Source of the DNA: Balanoglossus misakiensis
Taxonomy: Eukaryota > Hemichordata
DNA length: 64,000 nucleotides
Direction of reading: 5' to 3'
NCBI GenBank assembly: GCA_040954595.2
Contig: CM082582.2
Location: 6,572,001 to 6,636,000, forward strand
The translations under genes were made by a program, and so were the position numbers. This document shows, in pieces, positions 14,195-24,672 of this stretch. Position 1 is the stretch's first letter. The number at the start of each line of letters is the position of its first letter. The notes beneath the pieces were generated by a model that did not search any database, was not told where the DNA came from, and was given only the letters and a program-made list of their open reading frames with translations.

Positions 14195-15980
14195 TTCACT
14201 TTTTTGAAAAAAACATGGGTTATAGCTCATGAAAATCATCCAAAAATGACAATTTTTCGACTTTGCGAACTTTCAAAATTTCTTCACTTTTTTGAAAAAA
14301 CCATGGGTTATAGCTCATGAAAATCATCCAAAAATGACAATTTTTCGACTTTGCGAACTTTCAAAATTTCTTCACTTTTTTGAAAAAACCATGGGTTATA
14401 GCTCATGAAAATCATCCAAAAATGACAATTTTTCGACTTTGCGAACTTTCAAAATTTCTTCACTTTTTTGAAAAAACCATGGGTTATAGCTCATGAAAAT
14501 CATCCAAAAATGACAAGTTTTAAACTTTGCGAACTTTCAAAATTTCTTCATTTTTTTGAAAAAACCATGGGTTATAGCTCATGAAAATCATCCAAAAATG
14601 ACAATTTTTCGACTTTGCGAACTTTCAAAATTTCTTCATTTTTTTGAAAAAACCATGGGTTATAGCTCATGAAAATCATCCAAAAATGACAATTTTTCGA
14701 CTTTGCGAACTTTCAAAATTTCTTCATTTTTTTGAAAAAACCATGGGTTATAGCTCATGAAAATCATCCAAAAATGACAATTTTTCGACTTTGCGAACTT
14801 TCAAAATTTCTTCATTTTTTTGAAAAAACCATGGGTTATAGCTCATGAAAATCATCCAAAAATGACAATTTTTCGACTTTGCGAACTTTCAAAATTTCTT
14901 CATTTTTTTGAAAAAACCATGGGTTATAGCTCATGAAAATCATCCAAAAATGACAATTTTTCGACTTTGCGAACTTTCAAAATTTCTTCATTTTTTTGAA
15001 AAAACCATGGGTTATAGCTCATGAAAATCATCCAAAAATGACAATTTTTCGACTTTGCGAACTTTCAAAATTTCTTCATTTTTTTGAAAAAAACCATGGG
15101 TTATAGCTCATGAAAATCATCCAAAAATGACAATTTTTCGACTTTGCGAACTTTCAAAATTTCTTCACTTTTTTGAAAAAACCATGGGTTATAGCTCATG
15201 AAAATCATCCAAAAATGACAATTTTTCGACTTTGCGAACTTTCAAAATTTCTTCACTTTTTTGAAAAAACCATGGGTTATAGCTCATGAAAATCATCCAA
15301 AAATGACAATTTTTCGACTTTGCGAACTTTCAAAATTTCTTCACTTTTTTGAAAAAACCATGGGTTATAGCTCATGAAAATCATCCAAAAATGACAAGTT
15401 TTAAACTTTGCGAACTTTCAAAATTTCTTCATTTTTTTGAAAAAACCATGGGTTATAGCTCATGAAAATCATCCAAAAATGACAATTTTTCGACTTTGCG
15501 AACTTTCAAAATTTCTTCATTTTTTTGAAAAAACCATGGGTTATAGCTCATGAAAATCATCCAAAAATGACAATTTTTCGACTTTGCGAACTTTCAAAAT
15601 TTCTTCATTTTTTTTAAAAAACCATGGGTTATAGCTCATGAAAATCATCCAAAAATGACAATTTTTCGACTTTGCGAACTTTCAAAATTTCTTCACTTTT
15701 TTGAAAAAACCATGGGTTATAGCTCATGAAAATCATCCAAAAATGACAATTTTTCGACTTTGCGAACTTTCAAAATTTCTTCACTTTTTTGAAAAAACCA
15801 TGGGTTATAGCTCATGAAAATCATCCAAAAATGACAATTTTTCGACTTTGCGAACTTTCAAAATTTCTTCACTTTTTTGAAAAAACCATGGGTTATAGCT
15901 CATGAAAATCATCCAAAAATGACAATTTTTCGACTTTGCGAACTTTCAAAATTTCTTCACTTTTTTGAAAAAACCATGGG
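14195..15980. repeat. higher-order repeat segment (about 10 monomers)
   Basis: Monomers with TTCACTTTTTT instead of TTCATTTTTTT occur in runs at about 14195-14460 (four), 15165-15341 (three) and 15690-15955 (four). The first two runs are each followed by one unit carrying GACAAGTTTTAAACTTTG, at 14512 and 15393. The spacing of those two rare units is 881 bp, that is ten monomers plus one base, so a roughly 880-bp block has been duplicated as a unit. Confidence 0.8.
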
Positions 15981-16339
15981 TTATAGCTCATGAAAATCAT
16001 CCAAAAATGACAATTTTTCGACTTTGCGAACTTTCAAAATTTCTTCATTTTTTTGAAAAACCCATGGGTTATAGCTCATGAAAATCATCCAAAAATGACA
16101 ATTTTTCGACTTTGCGAACTTTCAAAATTTCTTCATTTTTTTGAAAAAACCATGGGTTATAGCTCACGAAAATCATCCAAAAATGACAATTTTTCGACTT
16201 TGAGAACTTTCAAAATTTCTTCATTTTTTTGAAAAAACCATGGGTTATAGCTCATGAAAATCATCCAAAAATGACAATTTTTCGACTTTGCGAACTTTCA
16301 AAATTTCTTCATTTTTTTGAAAAAACCATGGGTTATAGC

Positions 16340-16890
16340 TCATGAAAATCATCCAAAAATGAAAATTTTTCGACTTTGCTAACTTTCAAAATTACTTCAT
16401 TTTTTTTAAAAAACCATGGGTTGTAGCTCATGAAAATCATCCAAAAATGACAATTTTTCGACTTTGCGAACTTTCAAAATTTCTTCATTTTTGAAAAAAA
16501 ATCATGGGTTATAGCTCTTGCAAATCATCAAAAAATGACAATTTTCCGACTTTGCGAAATTTCAAAATTTCTTCATTTTTTAAAAAAAATCATGGATTAT
16601 AGCTCATGAAAATCGTCAAAAAATGAAAATTTTCCGACTTTGCGAATTTGTCATTTTTGACATTTTCATGGGTTATAGCTCATGAAAATCGTCAAAAAAT
16701 GACAACTTTTCGACTTTGCGAATTTGTCATTTTTTGCAATCTTTCATGGGTTATTGCTCATGAAAATCATCAAAAAATGACAATTTTCCGACTTTGTGAA
16801 TTTGTCATTTTTTTGACATTTTTCATGGGTTATAGCTCATGAAATCATCAAAAAATGACAATTTTCCGACTTTGCGAAATTTCAAACTTT
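16340..16890. repeat. decayed right edge of the satellite
   Basis: Units here still hold GGGTTATAGCTCATGAAA but are diverged, with A-to-C and C-to-T changes. Between about 16640 and 16870 the landmark GAATTTGTCAT recurs every 75-78 bp rather than every 88. The segment between TTTGCGAA and CATGGG differs from the core monomer (GTCATTTTT replaces TTTCAAAATTTCTTC). Array edges normally escape homogenisation, so these may be older monomer types. Confidence 0.85.
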
Positions 16891-16996
16891 CATAATTAAT
16901 CACGTCCATACTGAATACAGTAAAAACGTGGACGCTCATGCGCAGAGGAATAATGATACTACGTCATGATTTTATAGCGCAGTTCCGTCGGTAAGA

Positions 16997-17002
16997 TATA
17001 AA
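16997..17002 (+). promoter_or_regulatory. TATA box of the small gene at 17046
   Basis: A TATAAA motif lies 44 bp before the ATG at 17046. With initiation about 30 bp downstream of the TATA box the 5' leader would be only some 15-20 nt. A CATGCGCAGAG element (NRF1-like half site) lies upstream near 16938 and is repeated in the degenerate duplicate near 17896. Confidence 0.55.
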
Positions 17003-17045
17003 ACAAATTCACACGGTGCGGTAGTGTTGTGCAACCAACAGGAAC

Positions 17046-17438
17046 ATGCCGTTATTTAAGAAAATCTTCAGCAACCCCAAATACCACATTGCAAATGCCT
17101 ACGATGGGAAGATCTACATACGGGCAGACAAGGACAGGACCTACATAAAGAACTTATCTGCTGAAGTAGAGGGCGAAGTTAGAAAGGTTAGTGTTGGTGG
17201 TGGTGGGTCCGTGGAACTCGGCCAGAAGTTTATTGAAAGAGGTTATGCCGCACTGAAAAGTCGAGATTTCATGGAGGTGGACGGCAACGTGATCTCGGTA
17301 ATAACGGCGAGTGGAGAGTTTGTTGCTCAAGATTACTCACTTCCTTATGACCGGTCTGCTATCGTCACTAAAGAAGCAACAATTAAGCTGGCAAAATACG
17401 GAAAACTATGGCAAGACGACAATGGCAAAAATCATTAA
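17046..17438 (+). CDS. small intronless gene, uncharacterised 130-aa protein
   Basis: An uninterrupted frame starts at ATG in the context GGAACATGC, just after a TATA box, and ends at TAA. I do not recognise the family. The protein is basic at the start (MPLFKKIF), has no signal peptide or membrane segment, and reads as a small soluble beta-rich domain: repeated aromatic/charged alternation (YHIANAYDGKIYIRADKDR), a glycine-rich turn VGGGGSVELG near residues 50-60, then a helix-like QKFIERGYAALKSRDF and EATIKLAKYGKLW near the end. Codon use looks like real coding sequence and the frame is the longest clean one in this part of the window. It begins about 150 bp from the satellite edge. A degenerate duplicate of the whole unit follows at 17890-18445. 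Absence of introns could mean a young or retrocopied gene. Confidence 0.6.
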   Translation: MPLFKKIFSNPKYHIANAYDGKIYIRADKDRTYIKNLSAEVEGEVRKVSVGGGGSVELGQKFIERGYAALKSRDFMEVDGNVISVITASGEFVAQDYSLPYDRSAIVTKEATIKLAKYGKLWQDDNGKNH

Positions 17439-17889
17439 AGGACACCATCGAACGGTCGCAGGAGAAGTTTTCCCATGCTAGTGTTTGAACTGAAGAGAGA
17501 ATACGCAAGTCGTTTTCTGTGGACTGACTCCTGCCTAAACTACAAACATGGAATGCAAGCCGAATGGAGAAATAACCCAATGACATTAATTATCTGCGTT
17601 CAGATGGCTGGAAATATAATTTTGTGAACAATCATTTTGATATTATTCACCTACACAAGACCTTATTAGCTGCTAAATCAACCCAACCTTTATTCATAGC
17701 AAATACCAATCTACTTAATTGTGATGTTCCGTTTTCATTTTGCTCTCTTTAGTTCCACTAATCAGTTATGTGTTGTTAATATTTTTTAAATGTATCGGTA
17801 TACTGTGGAGACACAGATATACTTAGTTACCTGCATGGCGACAATTATCCAAAGATGTTCCCTAACAAGTCCATATATTGCAACAAGAA

Positions 17890-18445
17890 ACGGAATACTC
17901 ATGCGCAGAGTTTCCGCCAGTTAGGTTCCTAAGGAACAATGTATGAAAAACATCACACAGTACAATAGTGTTGCTGTGAGACCAACTTGAAGGGTAAAAA
18001 TTGGGTATTTTAAAGGGAGCTTTCACCGACCCATCGCCACCAAACACGCAACACTCGTACAGACAAAATACGAACAATGTCCAACGATCGAAAAGGAACT
18101 ATCCCCGTGTTTACACAATGAAGACGCATGTGCACTAACTCGGACTTCTGCCAAAATTACAAAACCTTGATTCAAGCCTAAGGAAGAAATATCACAATGA
18201 CATTATTTATCTGCGTTCAGTTGGCTGGTAATAAAATTGTGTGACAAATAATTTTGACATTTTTGATCTACATTTACGAATCATTATTGACTGCTAAATC
18301 AATCCAACCGACATTTATATCGAAATATCTTCTTAACTGTAATGTATTTAATCTGCACGTGTCTTATGCTTTCCGTTTTCATTCTGTTCTTTTTCATTTT
18401 TACTGATAATCTTGGATATATATCGGTACACAGTGAAGATACAAG
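17890..18445 (+). pseudogene. degenerate tandem duplicate of the 16925-17835 unit
   Basis: This segment repeats the flanks of the small gene in the same order. The ACTCATGCGCAGAG box and the CACAC...TAGTGTTG leader are recognisable at 17896 and 17955. The 3' part, with GACATTA..TTATCTGCGTTCAG, then GCTGCTAAATCAA or GACTGCTAAATCAA, then the CGTTTTCATT segment, aligns with 17580-17835. Most of the coding portion is missing, only a short ragged match to its end remains, and the TATA box is replaced by GTATGAAA. It is best read as a tandem duplication that lost its gene by internal deletion. Confidence 0.65.
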
Positions 18446-18794
18446 TTGTAACTAGCCACGTATCCAGACATCGATAAGACTCTGTGGCCAATCTGAATAG
18501 ACAATTAAACTGTAATTTATGTGCATAATCTAAAACTATCCCTTGTGTGTTATATCATATCTAGGAATTCTCTATACCCATACATAAAACAAATTTTATG
18601 CTCTACTCTAAAGAGACTTCTAATATATCCAGTGCTCTACTTGCCAAACATAGCATTTATGTGTGTATGGGCAATTGTTATTGTTGACAAATGAATTCTA
18701 GTCCGGTCTTGAATTCAAATTTTGCATATAACAATGCTGACTATACACAGTCATGTATGTTGTGTTGATAAGCTCCAATCTTGCGTATAGTTCA
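18446..18794. other. intergenic, nothing recognised
   Basis: AT-rich unique-looking DNA between the duplicate unit and the tRNA gene. I see no coding exon, repeat or RNA feature in it. Confidence 0.5.
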
Positions 18795-18867
18795 GTTTCC
18801 GTAGTGTAGCGGTTATCACGTTCGCCTAACACGCGAAAGGTCCCCGGTTCGAGCCCGGGCGGAAACA
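18795..18867 (+). tRNA. tRNA-Val, anticodon AAC
   Basis: The 73-nt sequence folds as a standard tRNA. The acceptor stem is GTTTCCG paired with CGGAAAC plus discriminator A. The D arm holds GTGTAGCGGTTA (A box). The anticodon stem TTCGC/GCGAA encloses loop CTAACAC with AAC at 18828-18830. The T arm CCCCGGTTCGAGCCCGGG holds the B box GGTTCGAGC. AAC (read as IAC) decodes GUU/GUC/GUA valine codons. No intron and no encoded CCA, as usual in animals. A run of six T at 18874-18879 is a pol III terminator. Confidence 0.96.
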
Positions 18868-18873
18868 TCTGTA

Positions 18874-18879
18874 TTTTTT
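18874..18879 (+). terminator. pol III terminator of tRNA-Val
   Basis: TTTTTT starts 7 nt after the tRNA discriminator base, the normal position for RNA polymerase III termination. Confidence 0.8.
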
Positions 18880-19034
18880 GTTGTAATTGACAACAGATCG
18901 GGTTGATTTACGTACAAACTTCCAAGAACAGAATTGGTAGCGCAGTCGATATAAATTTTTTTCCTTCTTGTTCTCTTCTGACAAGTCACCACTGACACAA
19001 AGCTCAAGGCGTAAATAACGACAGTAGTAGTTAT

Positions 19035-19040
19035 TTTATT
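19035..19040 (-). other. candidate poly(A) signal of dehydrogenase copy A
   Basis: AATAAA on the minus strand, about 160 nt after the stop codon at 19198-19200, gives a short plausible 3' UTR. Confidence 0.4.
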
Positions 19041-19197
19041 TGTAAGAACTTTAATGTTTTTTTTCTTATGATTATTTTTCTATTCTGTGTCGTCTACGCT
19101 TTCAAACTGAGAGAGGATATCCAAGGCGGAAAGTTTTTTTCGTGTGCATATATTTCTGGGACTATCTCGTAGGACACAAAACTGGCCAGCGTTCCAA

Positions 19198-19461
19198 CTA
19201 CATGGCCCAGGATCCAGCGTCGATTGGAATTTCAGCCCCGGTGATTTGATCAGCGGCTGGAGTGCACAGGAAAGCAGCCATCTCAGCCACCTGAAGGGGA
19301 AAATATGCAGAGTTATGCATATGTGTGTTATATAACATGTTCAAGAAGGCATTGCCCAATGGCTTCATTGTACAACATAGTAAACGATGTTACAACTTCG
19401 TATAAACGATGTTCACTACTTTAATGCTCACTTGTTGGGAATGTTCTTAGCATTTTGCTTC

Positions 19462-19559
<98 letters not shown>

Positions 19560-20343
19560 TACAATTAGGAAAAATTTGACCGGTGTCTTTGCCGCATACC
19601 TGTTCCACTTGGACAAATTCCCCAGACGGATTTGTCCCGAGAAGTAATCGTTTCTGAGAAGTGAAAGAAAGTGACCACGTTCAACATTTGACAATGTCAG
19701 CATGTCTATGCCGTCTAGATCTGTCGCTGCATGGTCGTCAATGTTTGCGGAGATTCACAGGTTTAAATGCATACTAAAAAATCACTTCAAAATCATATTT
19801 TTTTACACAAAATGGGCTAAGATAAACAGCATCAAATCACATACCTTTGCTTCTTCATGTGATATACTATACTTCTCGGCAAATCTTTCAATTTTTTGGC
19901 CTATCACTGTAAAAATCACATTCCATTATGTTATCGTTGTAGGACCAGGAAGGAAAGCAAAACAATTAGGCTTTACCAACGCCAAAATTCTCCCGCTTGT
20001 CATGATAGTCAGAATAGTAACCAGATGTCAACTGAATGTCCTCACGTGATACGAGATGGAACATTTTTGGTTCGTCGATTCGTTGAGGCACAGGTCGTTT
20101 GGACGCTGGCCTGGATGTTAAACATCGATTCAAGTTTAGGCTGTTATTACTGGTATTTCGGCGCTTGCTACGGTATATTCCCGCTTGCCCGATCCAGTCT
20201 ACATAGAATTGCAAGTTCATAACTTGATTAATTCGCTGGGCGCTGTCACCAAAACCTAACCGTTTCTTGCCACTCTATAGTAGAACCTGGAGACCAAACC
20301 TGATCGAAATGTGATCATCCGTTCTTGAGATATCATGCTAAAG

Positions 20344-20381
<38 letters not shown>

Positions 20382-23091
20382 TTCTACCTATTACATCCAG
20401 GTTAGATAATGTAATTCACTTTGTGTTCTGTAAACGTGTACTCACATTGTGTTTCAACATAGGCTGGACAGATGGCGTTGCACGTTACACCTGTTCCCAA
20501 GCTGTGTGCGGCTGTTACCTGTATAAAGATCGAACGCAACCTCTTAATTTAGGCACATTAATTTGCTCACACAGCGTGATAAACCGTACTGTCATGAAAT
20601 AAAATGCTAGAGTTCGTCTGTCAACATGAATGTAGTATTTTTCATCTGCATTGCAGCTGCGGCCGAATAGTGAATATATATACTAGTATACGGCCGAACG
20701 TGCATATATTATTTTACGTACTCAAAGTCCTCGTTGACTAACTAACTGGGAAAATATAGCATACCTTCGTCAAGCCATTGAGGCCGTGTTTTGACGCTGC
20801 GTATGCCACGCTGGAGCCGGGGGACACGCTCTTGCTTCGCACCGAAGATATGTTTATGATGCGACCCCAACCTGAACGCACAGGCGTCAGAGAAAGAGAG
20901 ATAGAGTCTCATAAATGGAAAGACTTACATGTACACACATATGAATTAAAGTTACGTAGCACTCTGTGATCAACGAGTTGAAACTACAGCATAAGCTTTC
21001 GGGAACATGTAGTCCCCTTCATCAGATGCACACGTGGAAGGAATGAACAGAGAATCATGGGGTATTCAAAGTAGAAAATATGTGCAGGACCAGGTGCATC
21101 AGAAAACAAAAGAAGAGTTGGGTGTGAAAATTGAACAATGGAAATGTTAATGGGAATGCAAATGTGTAAATGGGGCAGTGGACTGCAGAAAACTGACAGT
21201 TTTGTAGTGTGACATAAAACCATAGTCCCGGTTAAGTCCACACAGTCAAAATGTAACTTCAGTTCATCCAATTCACGTTCACGGTTGTTCATATAGTTTG
21301 CCTTTTTACGGCTGTCACGGTACAGTTATGGAATGTGCTGGTCTGTTGAAATGTTCACTAACGGGTTTGTGTATATTACCATTCTGTATGTCAAATCTGT
21401 GGTTGTTTCCGCGTTTCCGCAGTGACTGTCCAGTTTGACCTATACATGTATATACAGCGTGTGGGCATTGGGCTACATAACTTTAATTCACATTGTACTG
21501 AAGATCAACACGGCAATACTCCTGAATGTACACACATGACTCCACATCGATGACTTCTCAGAAAGTAGGTTTTGAGTAAATAGCATTGATAATTGAAGAT
21601 CCGAATGAACCCTTGTTGTCTTCCAGTAGGCCTACACTTACCTTTCTTTTTCATGTCACTCAGTAAAAGCCGGGTTAAATCAAATGGCGCCGTCATATTC
21701 GTAGCAATGATTTCATCCCATTTCTCTACCGGAAACTCTTCAGTTTTATATCCATACAATGCTAGTAAAATGATAAAATGAAAGTTATTACATTGCATGT
21801 CTTCTTTGCTTACTAAAACGTGGAATAAACATGCCACTATGACGTAATGGCAAATGTTTAACAAATCAGAGTTTTATTCACTGACAACGTGACAATATTA
21901 TACATCGTGATAATATGAATGTCATTACTTCTCCTCTAAGTGATTGTCATTTTTCTTACCAAAACTTGAAAAAAATGCCACCAGACGTGATTGCACGTAC
22001 AACATGGCAATATGTACATCAATCACTTACATATTCATTCACTTAATATAACCAACCAAAATAGCACTTGCACTCGAATTTACAAAATTCAAAAGAGAGG
22101 ATCGAATTGTTTGAAATAGTTCCCACGAATTTCAGCATTTGCACACGAATTTTCTTCAATGGCTGTTAGTTTTGTATAGATGGTGTCACGGCAAAGGTTA
22201 TAGAAAACGTTATACAACATACATGATTCAGTTCTCACTGAAGTATTCACTTGATAAAAATCTCACCCGCATTATTGACGAGTACGTCTACTCCAGCAGG
22301 ATAGATCGGTTTGATTTTCTTGCACATAATTTCTATTTCTGAGCGCTTCAGTAGATTTGCCTCTAGGTAATTGACTGCAACGTTGTTTTCTCTGTTTTTG
22401 ATGAAAAAGATACGAACACAAGTAAATACGTATGTGTGTGCATGTTTGTGTAAAATTGAATGCAATGAAACGCTGACAAAATATGCAGAATTTAGTGTTA
22501 ATGATAGTTTCGCCTTTTTTTAGACCTAAAAGAGTTTTCTCCATAACCGCAGACAGCCATGCTTGTAGACCTTACTGAATACGTACGGATATTGGCGTAT
22601 GTATCGTGTTTTTGTTGTCGGGAAGTTTACCACAGATCTAGTGATATATAGTACCATCAGAGATTACAAAGTTAAAAATTATGAAATATGTTCAAATATC
22701 ATATTTATTGGGAGCCGCAGTTGGATTTGAAGCTAATAGCTTCTGAAACAATAGTCTAATTCTCAGAATGATTTTGGTTTAAAATACCCTACTGGGTACT
22801 CTACCACCTAAACTTATGCGGAATGTTATGTTTTAGAACCTTCTTCATCCTACGTAAAACTGTCAAATGACACCATTGATAAACGCATTTTGATTCCAGT
22901 GAGCTCTTATTACATGTATGAACTTCCTACTTTTCTAAACGTTCTCTCAGTGGTTCCACTTCTTCTGCGTTCCGTCTTCCGTGTAAGATGATGGAATATC
23001 CATTTCTAGCCAGGGATTTAGCGATTCCATATCCTATACTACCAGCTGAAGTCGATCCGGTGATTAAGGCCACTCTGCCTGCGACTGCCAT
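19198..23091 (-). CDS. 3-hydroxybutyrate dehydrogenase-like SDR, copy A
   Basis: Eight exons give a 264-aa NAD(H)-dependent short-chain dehydrogenase that probably interconverts 3-hydroxybutyrate and acetoacetate. Exons: 22931-23091, 22267-22391, 21642-21761, 20765-20871, 20446-20518, 19845-19906, 19600-19653, 19198-19290; every junction is GT-AG and phases agree. The N-terminal nucleotide site is TG at 11-12 with GSIGYG following. Catalytic residues are Ser144/145 in INISS, Tyr159 and Lys163 in YAASK. TGVTCNAICP, NPSGEFVQVEQVA and DQITGAEIP match the bacterial-type (BdhA) enzyme over its full length of about 260 aa. No targeting peptide is evident. Odd points: the usual NNAG motif reads NNAA (93-96), because exon 3 starts with CA where copy B has GT, and ICPG reads ICPA. 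Substrate could therefore differ. Start chosen as the first ATG, aligning with copy B. Intron 3 holds a Penelope-like element and intron 7 a CA/GT repeat. Confidence 0.88.
19465..19556. repeat. (AC)46 microsatellite in intron 7 of copy A
   Basis: A perfect dinucleotide run, 44 bp downstream of the exon 7 end in the sense of the gene, where it reads (GT)46. Apparent long frames of alternating His-Thr or Cys-Val here are artefacts. Confidence 0.97.
20225..20400. repeat. interspersed repeat remnant with (GACA)n tail
   Basis: The phrase CGTTCTTGAGATATCATGCT followed by nine or so GACA units (20344-20381) resembles a widespread invertebrate interspersed repeat that ends in GACA repeats. Assignment is from memory of similar tails; the 5' boundary is uncertain. 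It lies in intron 5 of dehydrogenase copy A. Confidence 0.45.
20941..21525 (-). mobile_element. Penelope-like retroelement copy A (truncated)
   Basis: A 585-bp insertion in intron 3 of copy A, on the same strand as the gene. It is flanked by the 12-bp target-site duplication ATGTACACACAT at 20929-20940 and 21526-21537. On the minus strand 21467-21315 encodes a broken GIY-YIG endonuclease end: residues such as VYTCIGQTGQSLRKR, then HRFDIQNG, KPVSEHFNRPAHSI. It continues after frameshifts as NNRERELDELKLHFD. This order is typical of the C-terminal nuclease of Penelope-like elements. An 18-bp inverted repeat with one mismatch (20942-20959 and 21473-21490) and a hammerhead-like motif (20988-21025) are present. 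The reverse transcriptase is absent. The protein is not functional. Confidence 0.75.
20988..21025 (-). ncRNA. hammerhead-ribozyme-like motif in element A
   Basis: On the minus strand the order is CTGATGA, a 6-bp stem GGGGAC/GTTCCC closed by loop TACAT, GAAA, then AGC-TTAT-GCT. This is the conserved core and stem II of a hammerhead with a very short stem III. Hammerheads are known in Penelope-like elements. The base after GCT is G, whereas a cleavable site needs A, C or U, so this copy may be inactive or the cleavage site may be elsewhere. Confidence 0.45.
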
Positions 23092-24227
23092 ATTTTCAGA
23101 CTAGAGATTAAACATTTAAAAATTGTACACATTACAATGCTTACTGCACATCAATTAATTGCCTCTCATCCGAGTGCTGAAGATTCTCCAGTACACACGT
23201 TGTAATTTCCCATTCCGGGTAACCCGGAAGTACAGTCGGTTTTGTTATAAGCTTTACACGTAGCATACGTAGTCGTGCGAGTGTTGTTACACGGAGAACT
23301 GCTCCTAGTGCGACTGTGCCATGCAGTCCTACTGGTATGGCGTGCGCCAGTGGTCACTAGCCCATACTAGGGAGGCGACGGAGCCAAAGCCGGACAATGG
23401 CCCAGGCACAGGCGGCGGATTACCGGTAATCCGCCGCCTGTGGGCCCGGGGCTCATGCAACACCTAGCCCTGCGTACAGGTCTGCGGGCTCCGGTGGCGG
23501 AGGCCGCGTAACACCGGTAGCACACAGACCCGTGTACGCAGAGCTGGTACTGTCGTGCAAAATAAGCCCGACACTGTGTGAGGCACCAAATTGACGTTCA
23601 AAGTACTTTAAGTCGGAAATTCCAATATTCATTTCTTCAGAAAATCATGCACTGTATTGACCTTTACGCTTACCTTACATGTATTTTGTTATCGTCGACC
23701 GGCCTCACAATTTGCCACATGGCCATGACCCCAGGCTTCTCCGGTCAAATCCCTTTCAGTAATTGGCCGAGTAAATTGGTCGTCTGTAGAGGGCGCTTTG
23801 GTAATAAGTGGTAGTGTATCTTCAGTGAAGAAAGAAATCTGGTATACGGCTGCCCACGTCGCCACCAATGACTGAAATTCATCCAAGTAGTTTTCCAGGT
23901 TAAACCAGTTTAAACTAGCTTCAAACAAAACAGTGTGTCAACATGGTATTGTATTAATTTGTCCGGCGGTCTTTGGCCATTTTCATGTGACCTCACCATG
24001 ACTGGGTTAACCTGCGAACGGTGACGACAGATGGTCCAAGTGTTGACCTTTAATGTTGAATAATGCCAGGATATGAAACAGTGAATAAAGTCATGATAAA
24101 AAAATTTAATGACGTCAAACGGGTACAAAATATACATCACCGACTTAAAGATAATGTACGCTTCTAAATTTAACGTGCTTACTATTCACAACTCGGTAAT
24201 AATACACATAACGTGGTAGTGTGACAA
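23092..24227. other. spacer between the two dehydrogenase genes
   Basis: About 1.1 kb upstream of copy A and downstream of copy B. It holds the GC-rich palindromic segment at 23166-23580 and a full TGACGTCA site at 24110-24117. No coding exon recognised. Confidence 0.6.
23166..23580. repeat. GC-rich, highly self-complementary segment
   Basis: This segment stands out as GC-rich in an AT-rich neighbourhood. It contains a perfect 36-bp palindrome at 23407-23442 centred on ACCGGT, the near-palindrome CCGGGTAACCCGG near 23217, and the imperfect inverted pair GCGTACAGGTCTG / CAGACCCGTGTACGC at about 23472 and 23526. It may be a fold-back element or SINE-like insertion; no ends or target duplication were identified. 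Confidence 0.5.
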
Positions 24228-24629
24228 CTACATGGCCCACAGTCCAGCATCGACTGGAATTTCCGCTCCCGTGATTTGATCAGCGGCAGAAGTGCACAAG
24301 AACGCGGCCAGTTCGGCAACCTGAAGGAAAAATTATGTTCAGCATTATTGGAAGGTAATGATCCTGTTATCATCCGGGTATCTGTGAACCACGGGTACAT
24401 AGGTCTGTCATCGTGCCAACGTTAGGCACACCTAAAATCTAACATGTTATTCAAAGTGCCACGCCTGCTGACGATTTCTTCGGAGGATTCCATCAGAGTC
24501 AGGAAACAAAATAAATACCTGTTCCACCTTCACGAATTCTCCGGACGGGTTGACAGTACGTAGAATTCGGAGCTACGGAATGAACAAGAGAGACATTAAT
24601 CGTCTGTCACTCGCATCTCTCTCTTTCTG

Positions 24630-24672
<43 letters not shown>

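Larger units (their letters stand above)
1..16890. repeat. 88-bp satellite DNA array
   Basis: The stretch is a head-to-tail array of an 88-bp AT-rich monomer, roughly 190 copies not counting the gap. Landmarks in each unit are CCATGGGTTATAGCTCATG, ATCATCCAAAAATGAC, TTTTTCGACTTTGCGAAC and TTCATTTTTTTGAA. Most units are nearly identical; differences are mainly one-base length changes in the A and T runs. Because 88 is not a multiple of three, short apparent reading frames arise only where a one-base deletion makes an 87-bp unit; these are artefacts. Units near 16340-16890 are diverged and shorter, marking the array edge. The left edge lies outside the window. It could be pericentromeric or another heterochromatic block; position on the chromosome cannot be read from here. 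Confidence 0.98.

Noticed and set aside
1-16890. Regular repeats as a possible CRISPR array
   Set aside because: The whole unit is repeated with no unique spacers, and the DNA is animal.
19387-19703. Frames with long His-Thr or Cys-Val runs
   Set aside because: They only translate the (AC)n microsatellite; the real exon 7 uses a different frame.
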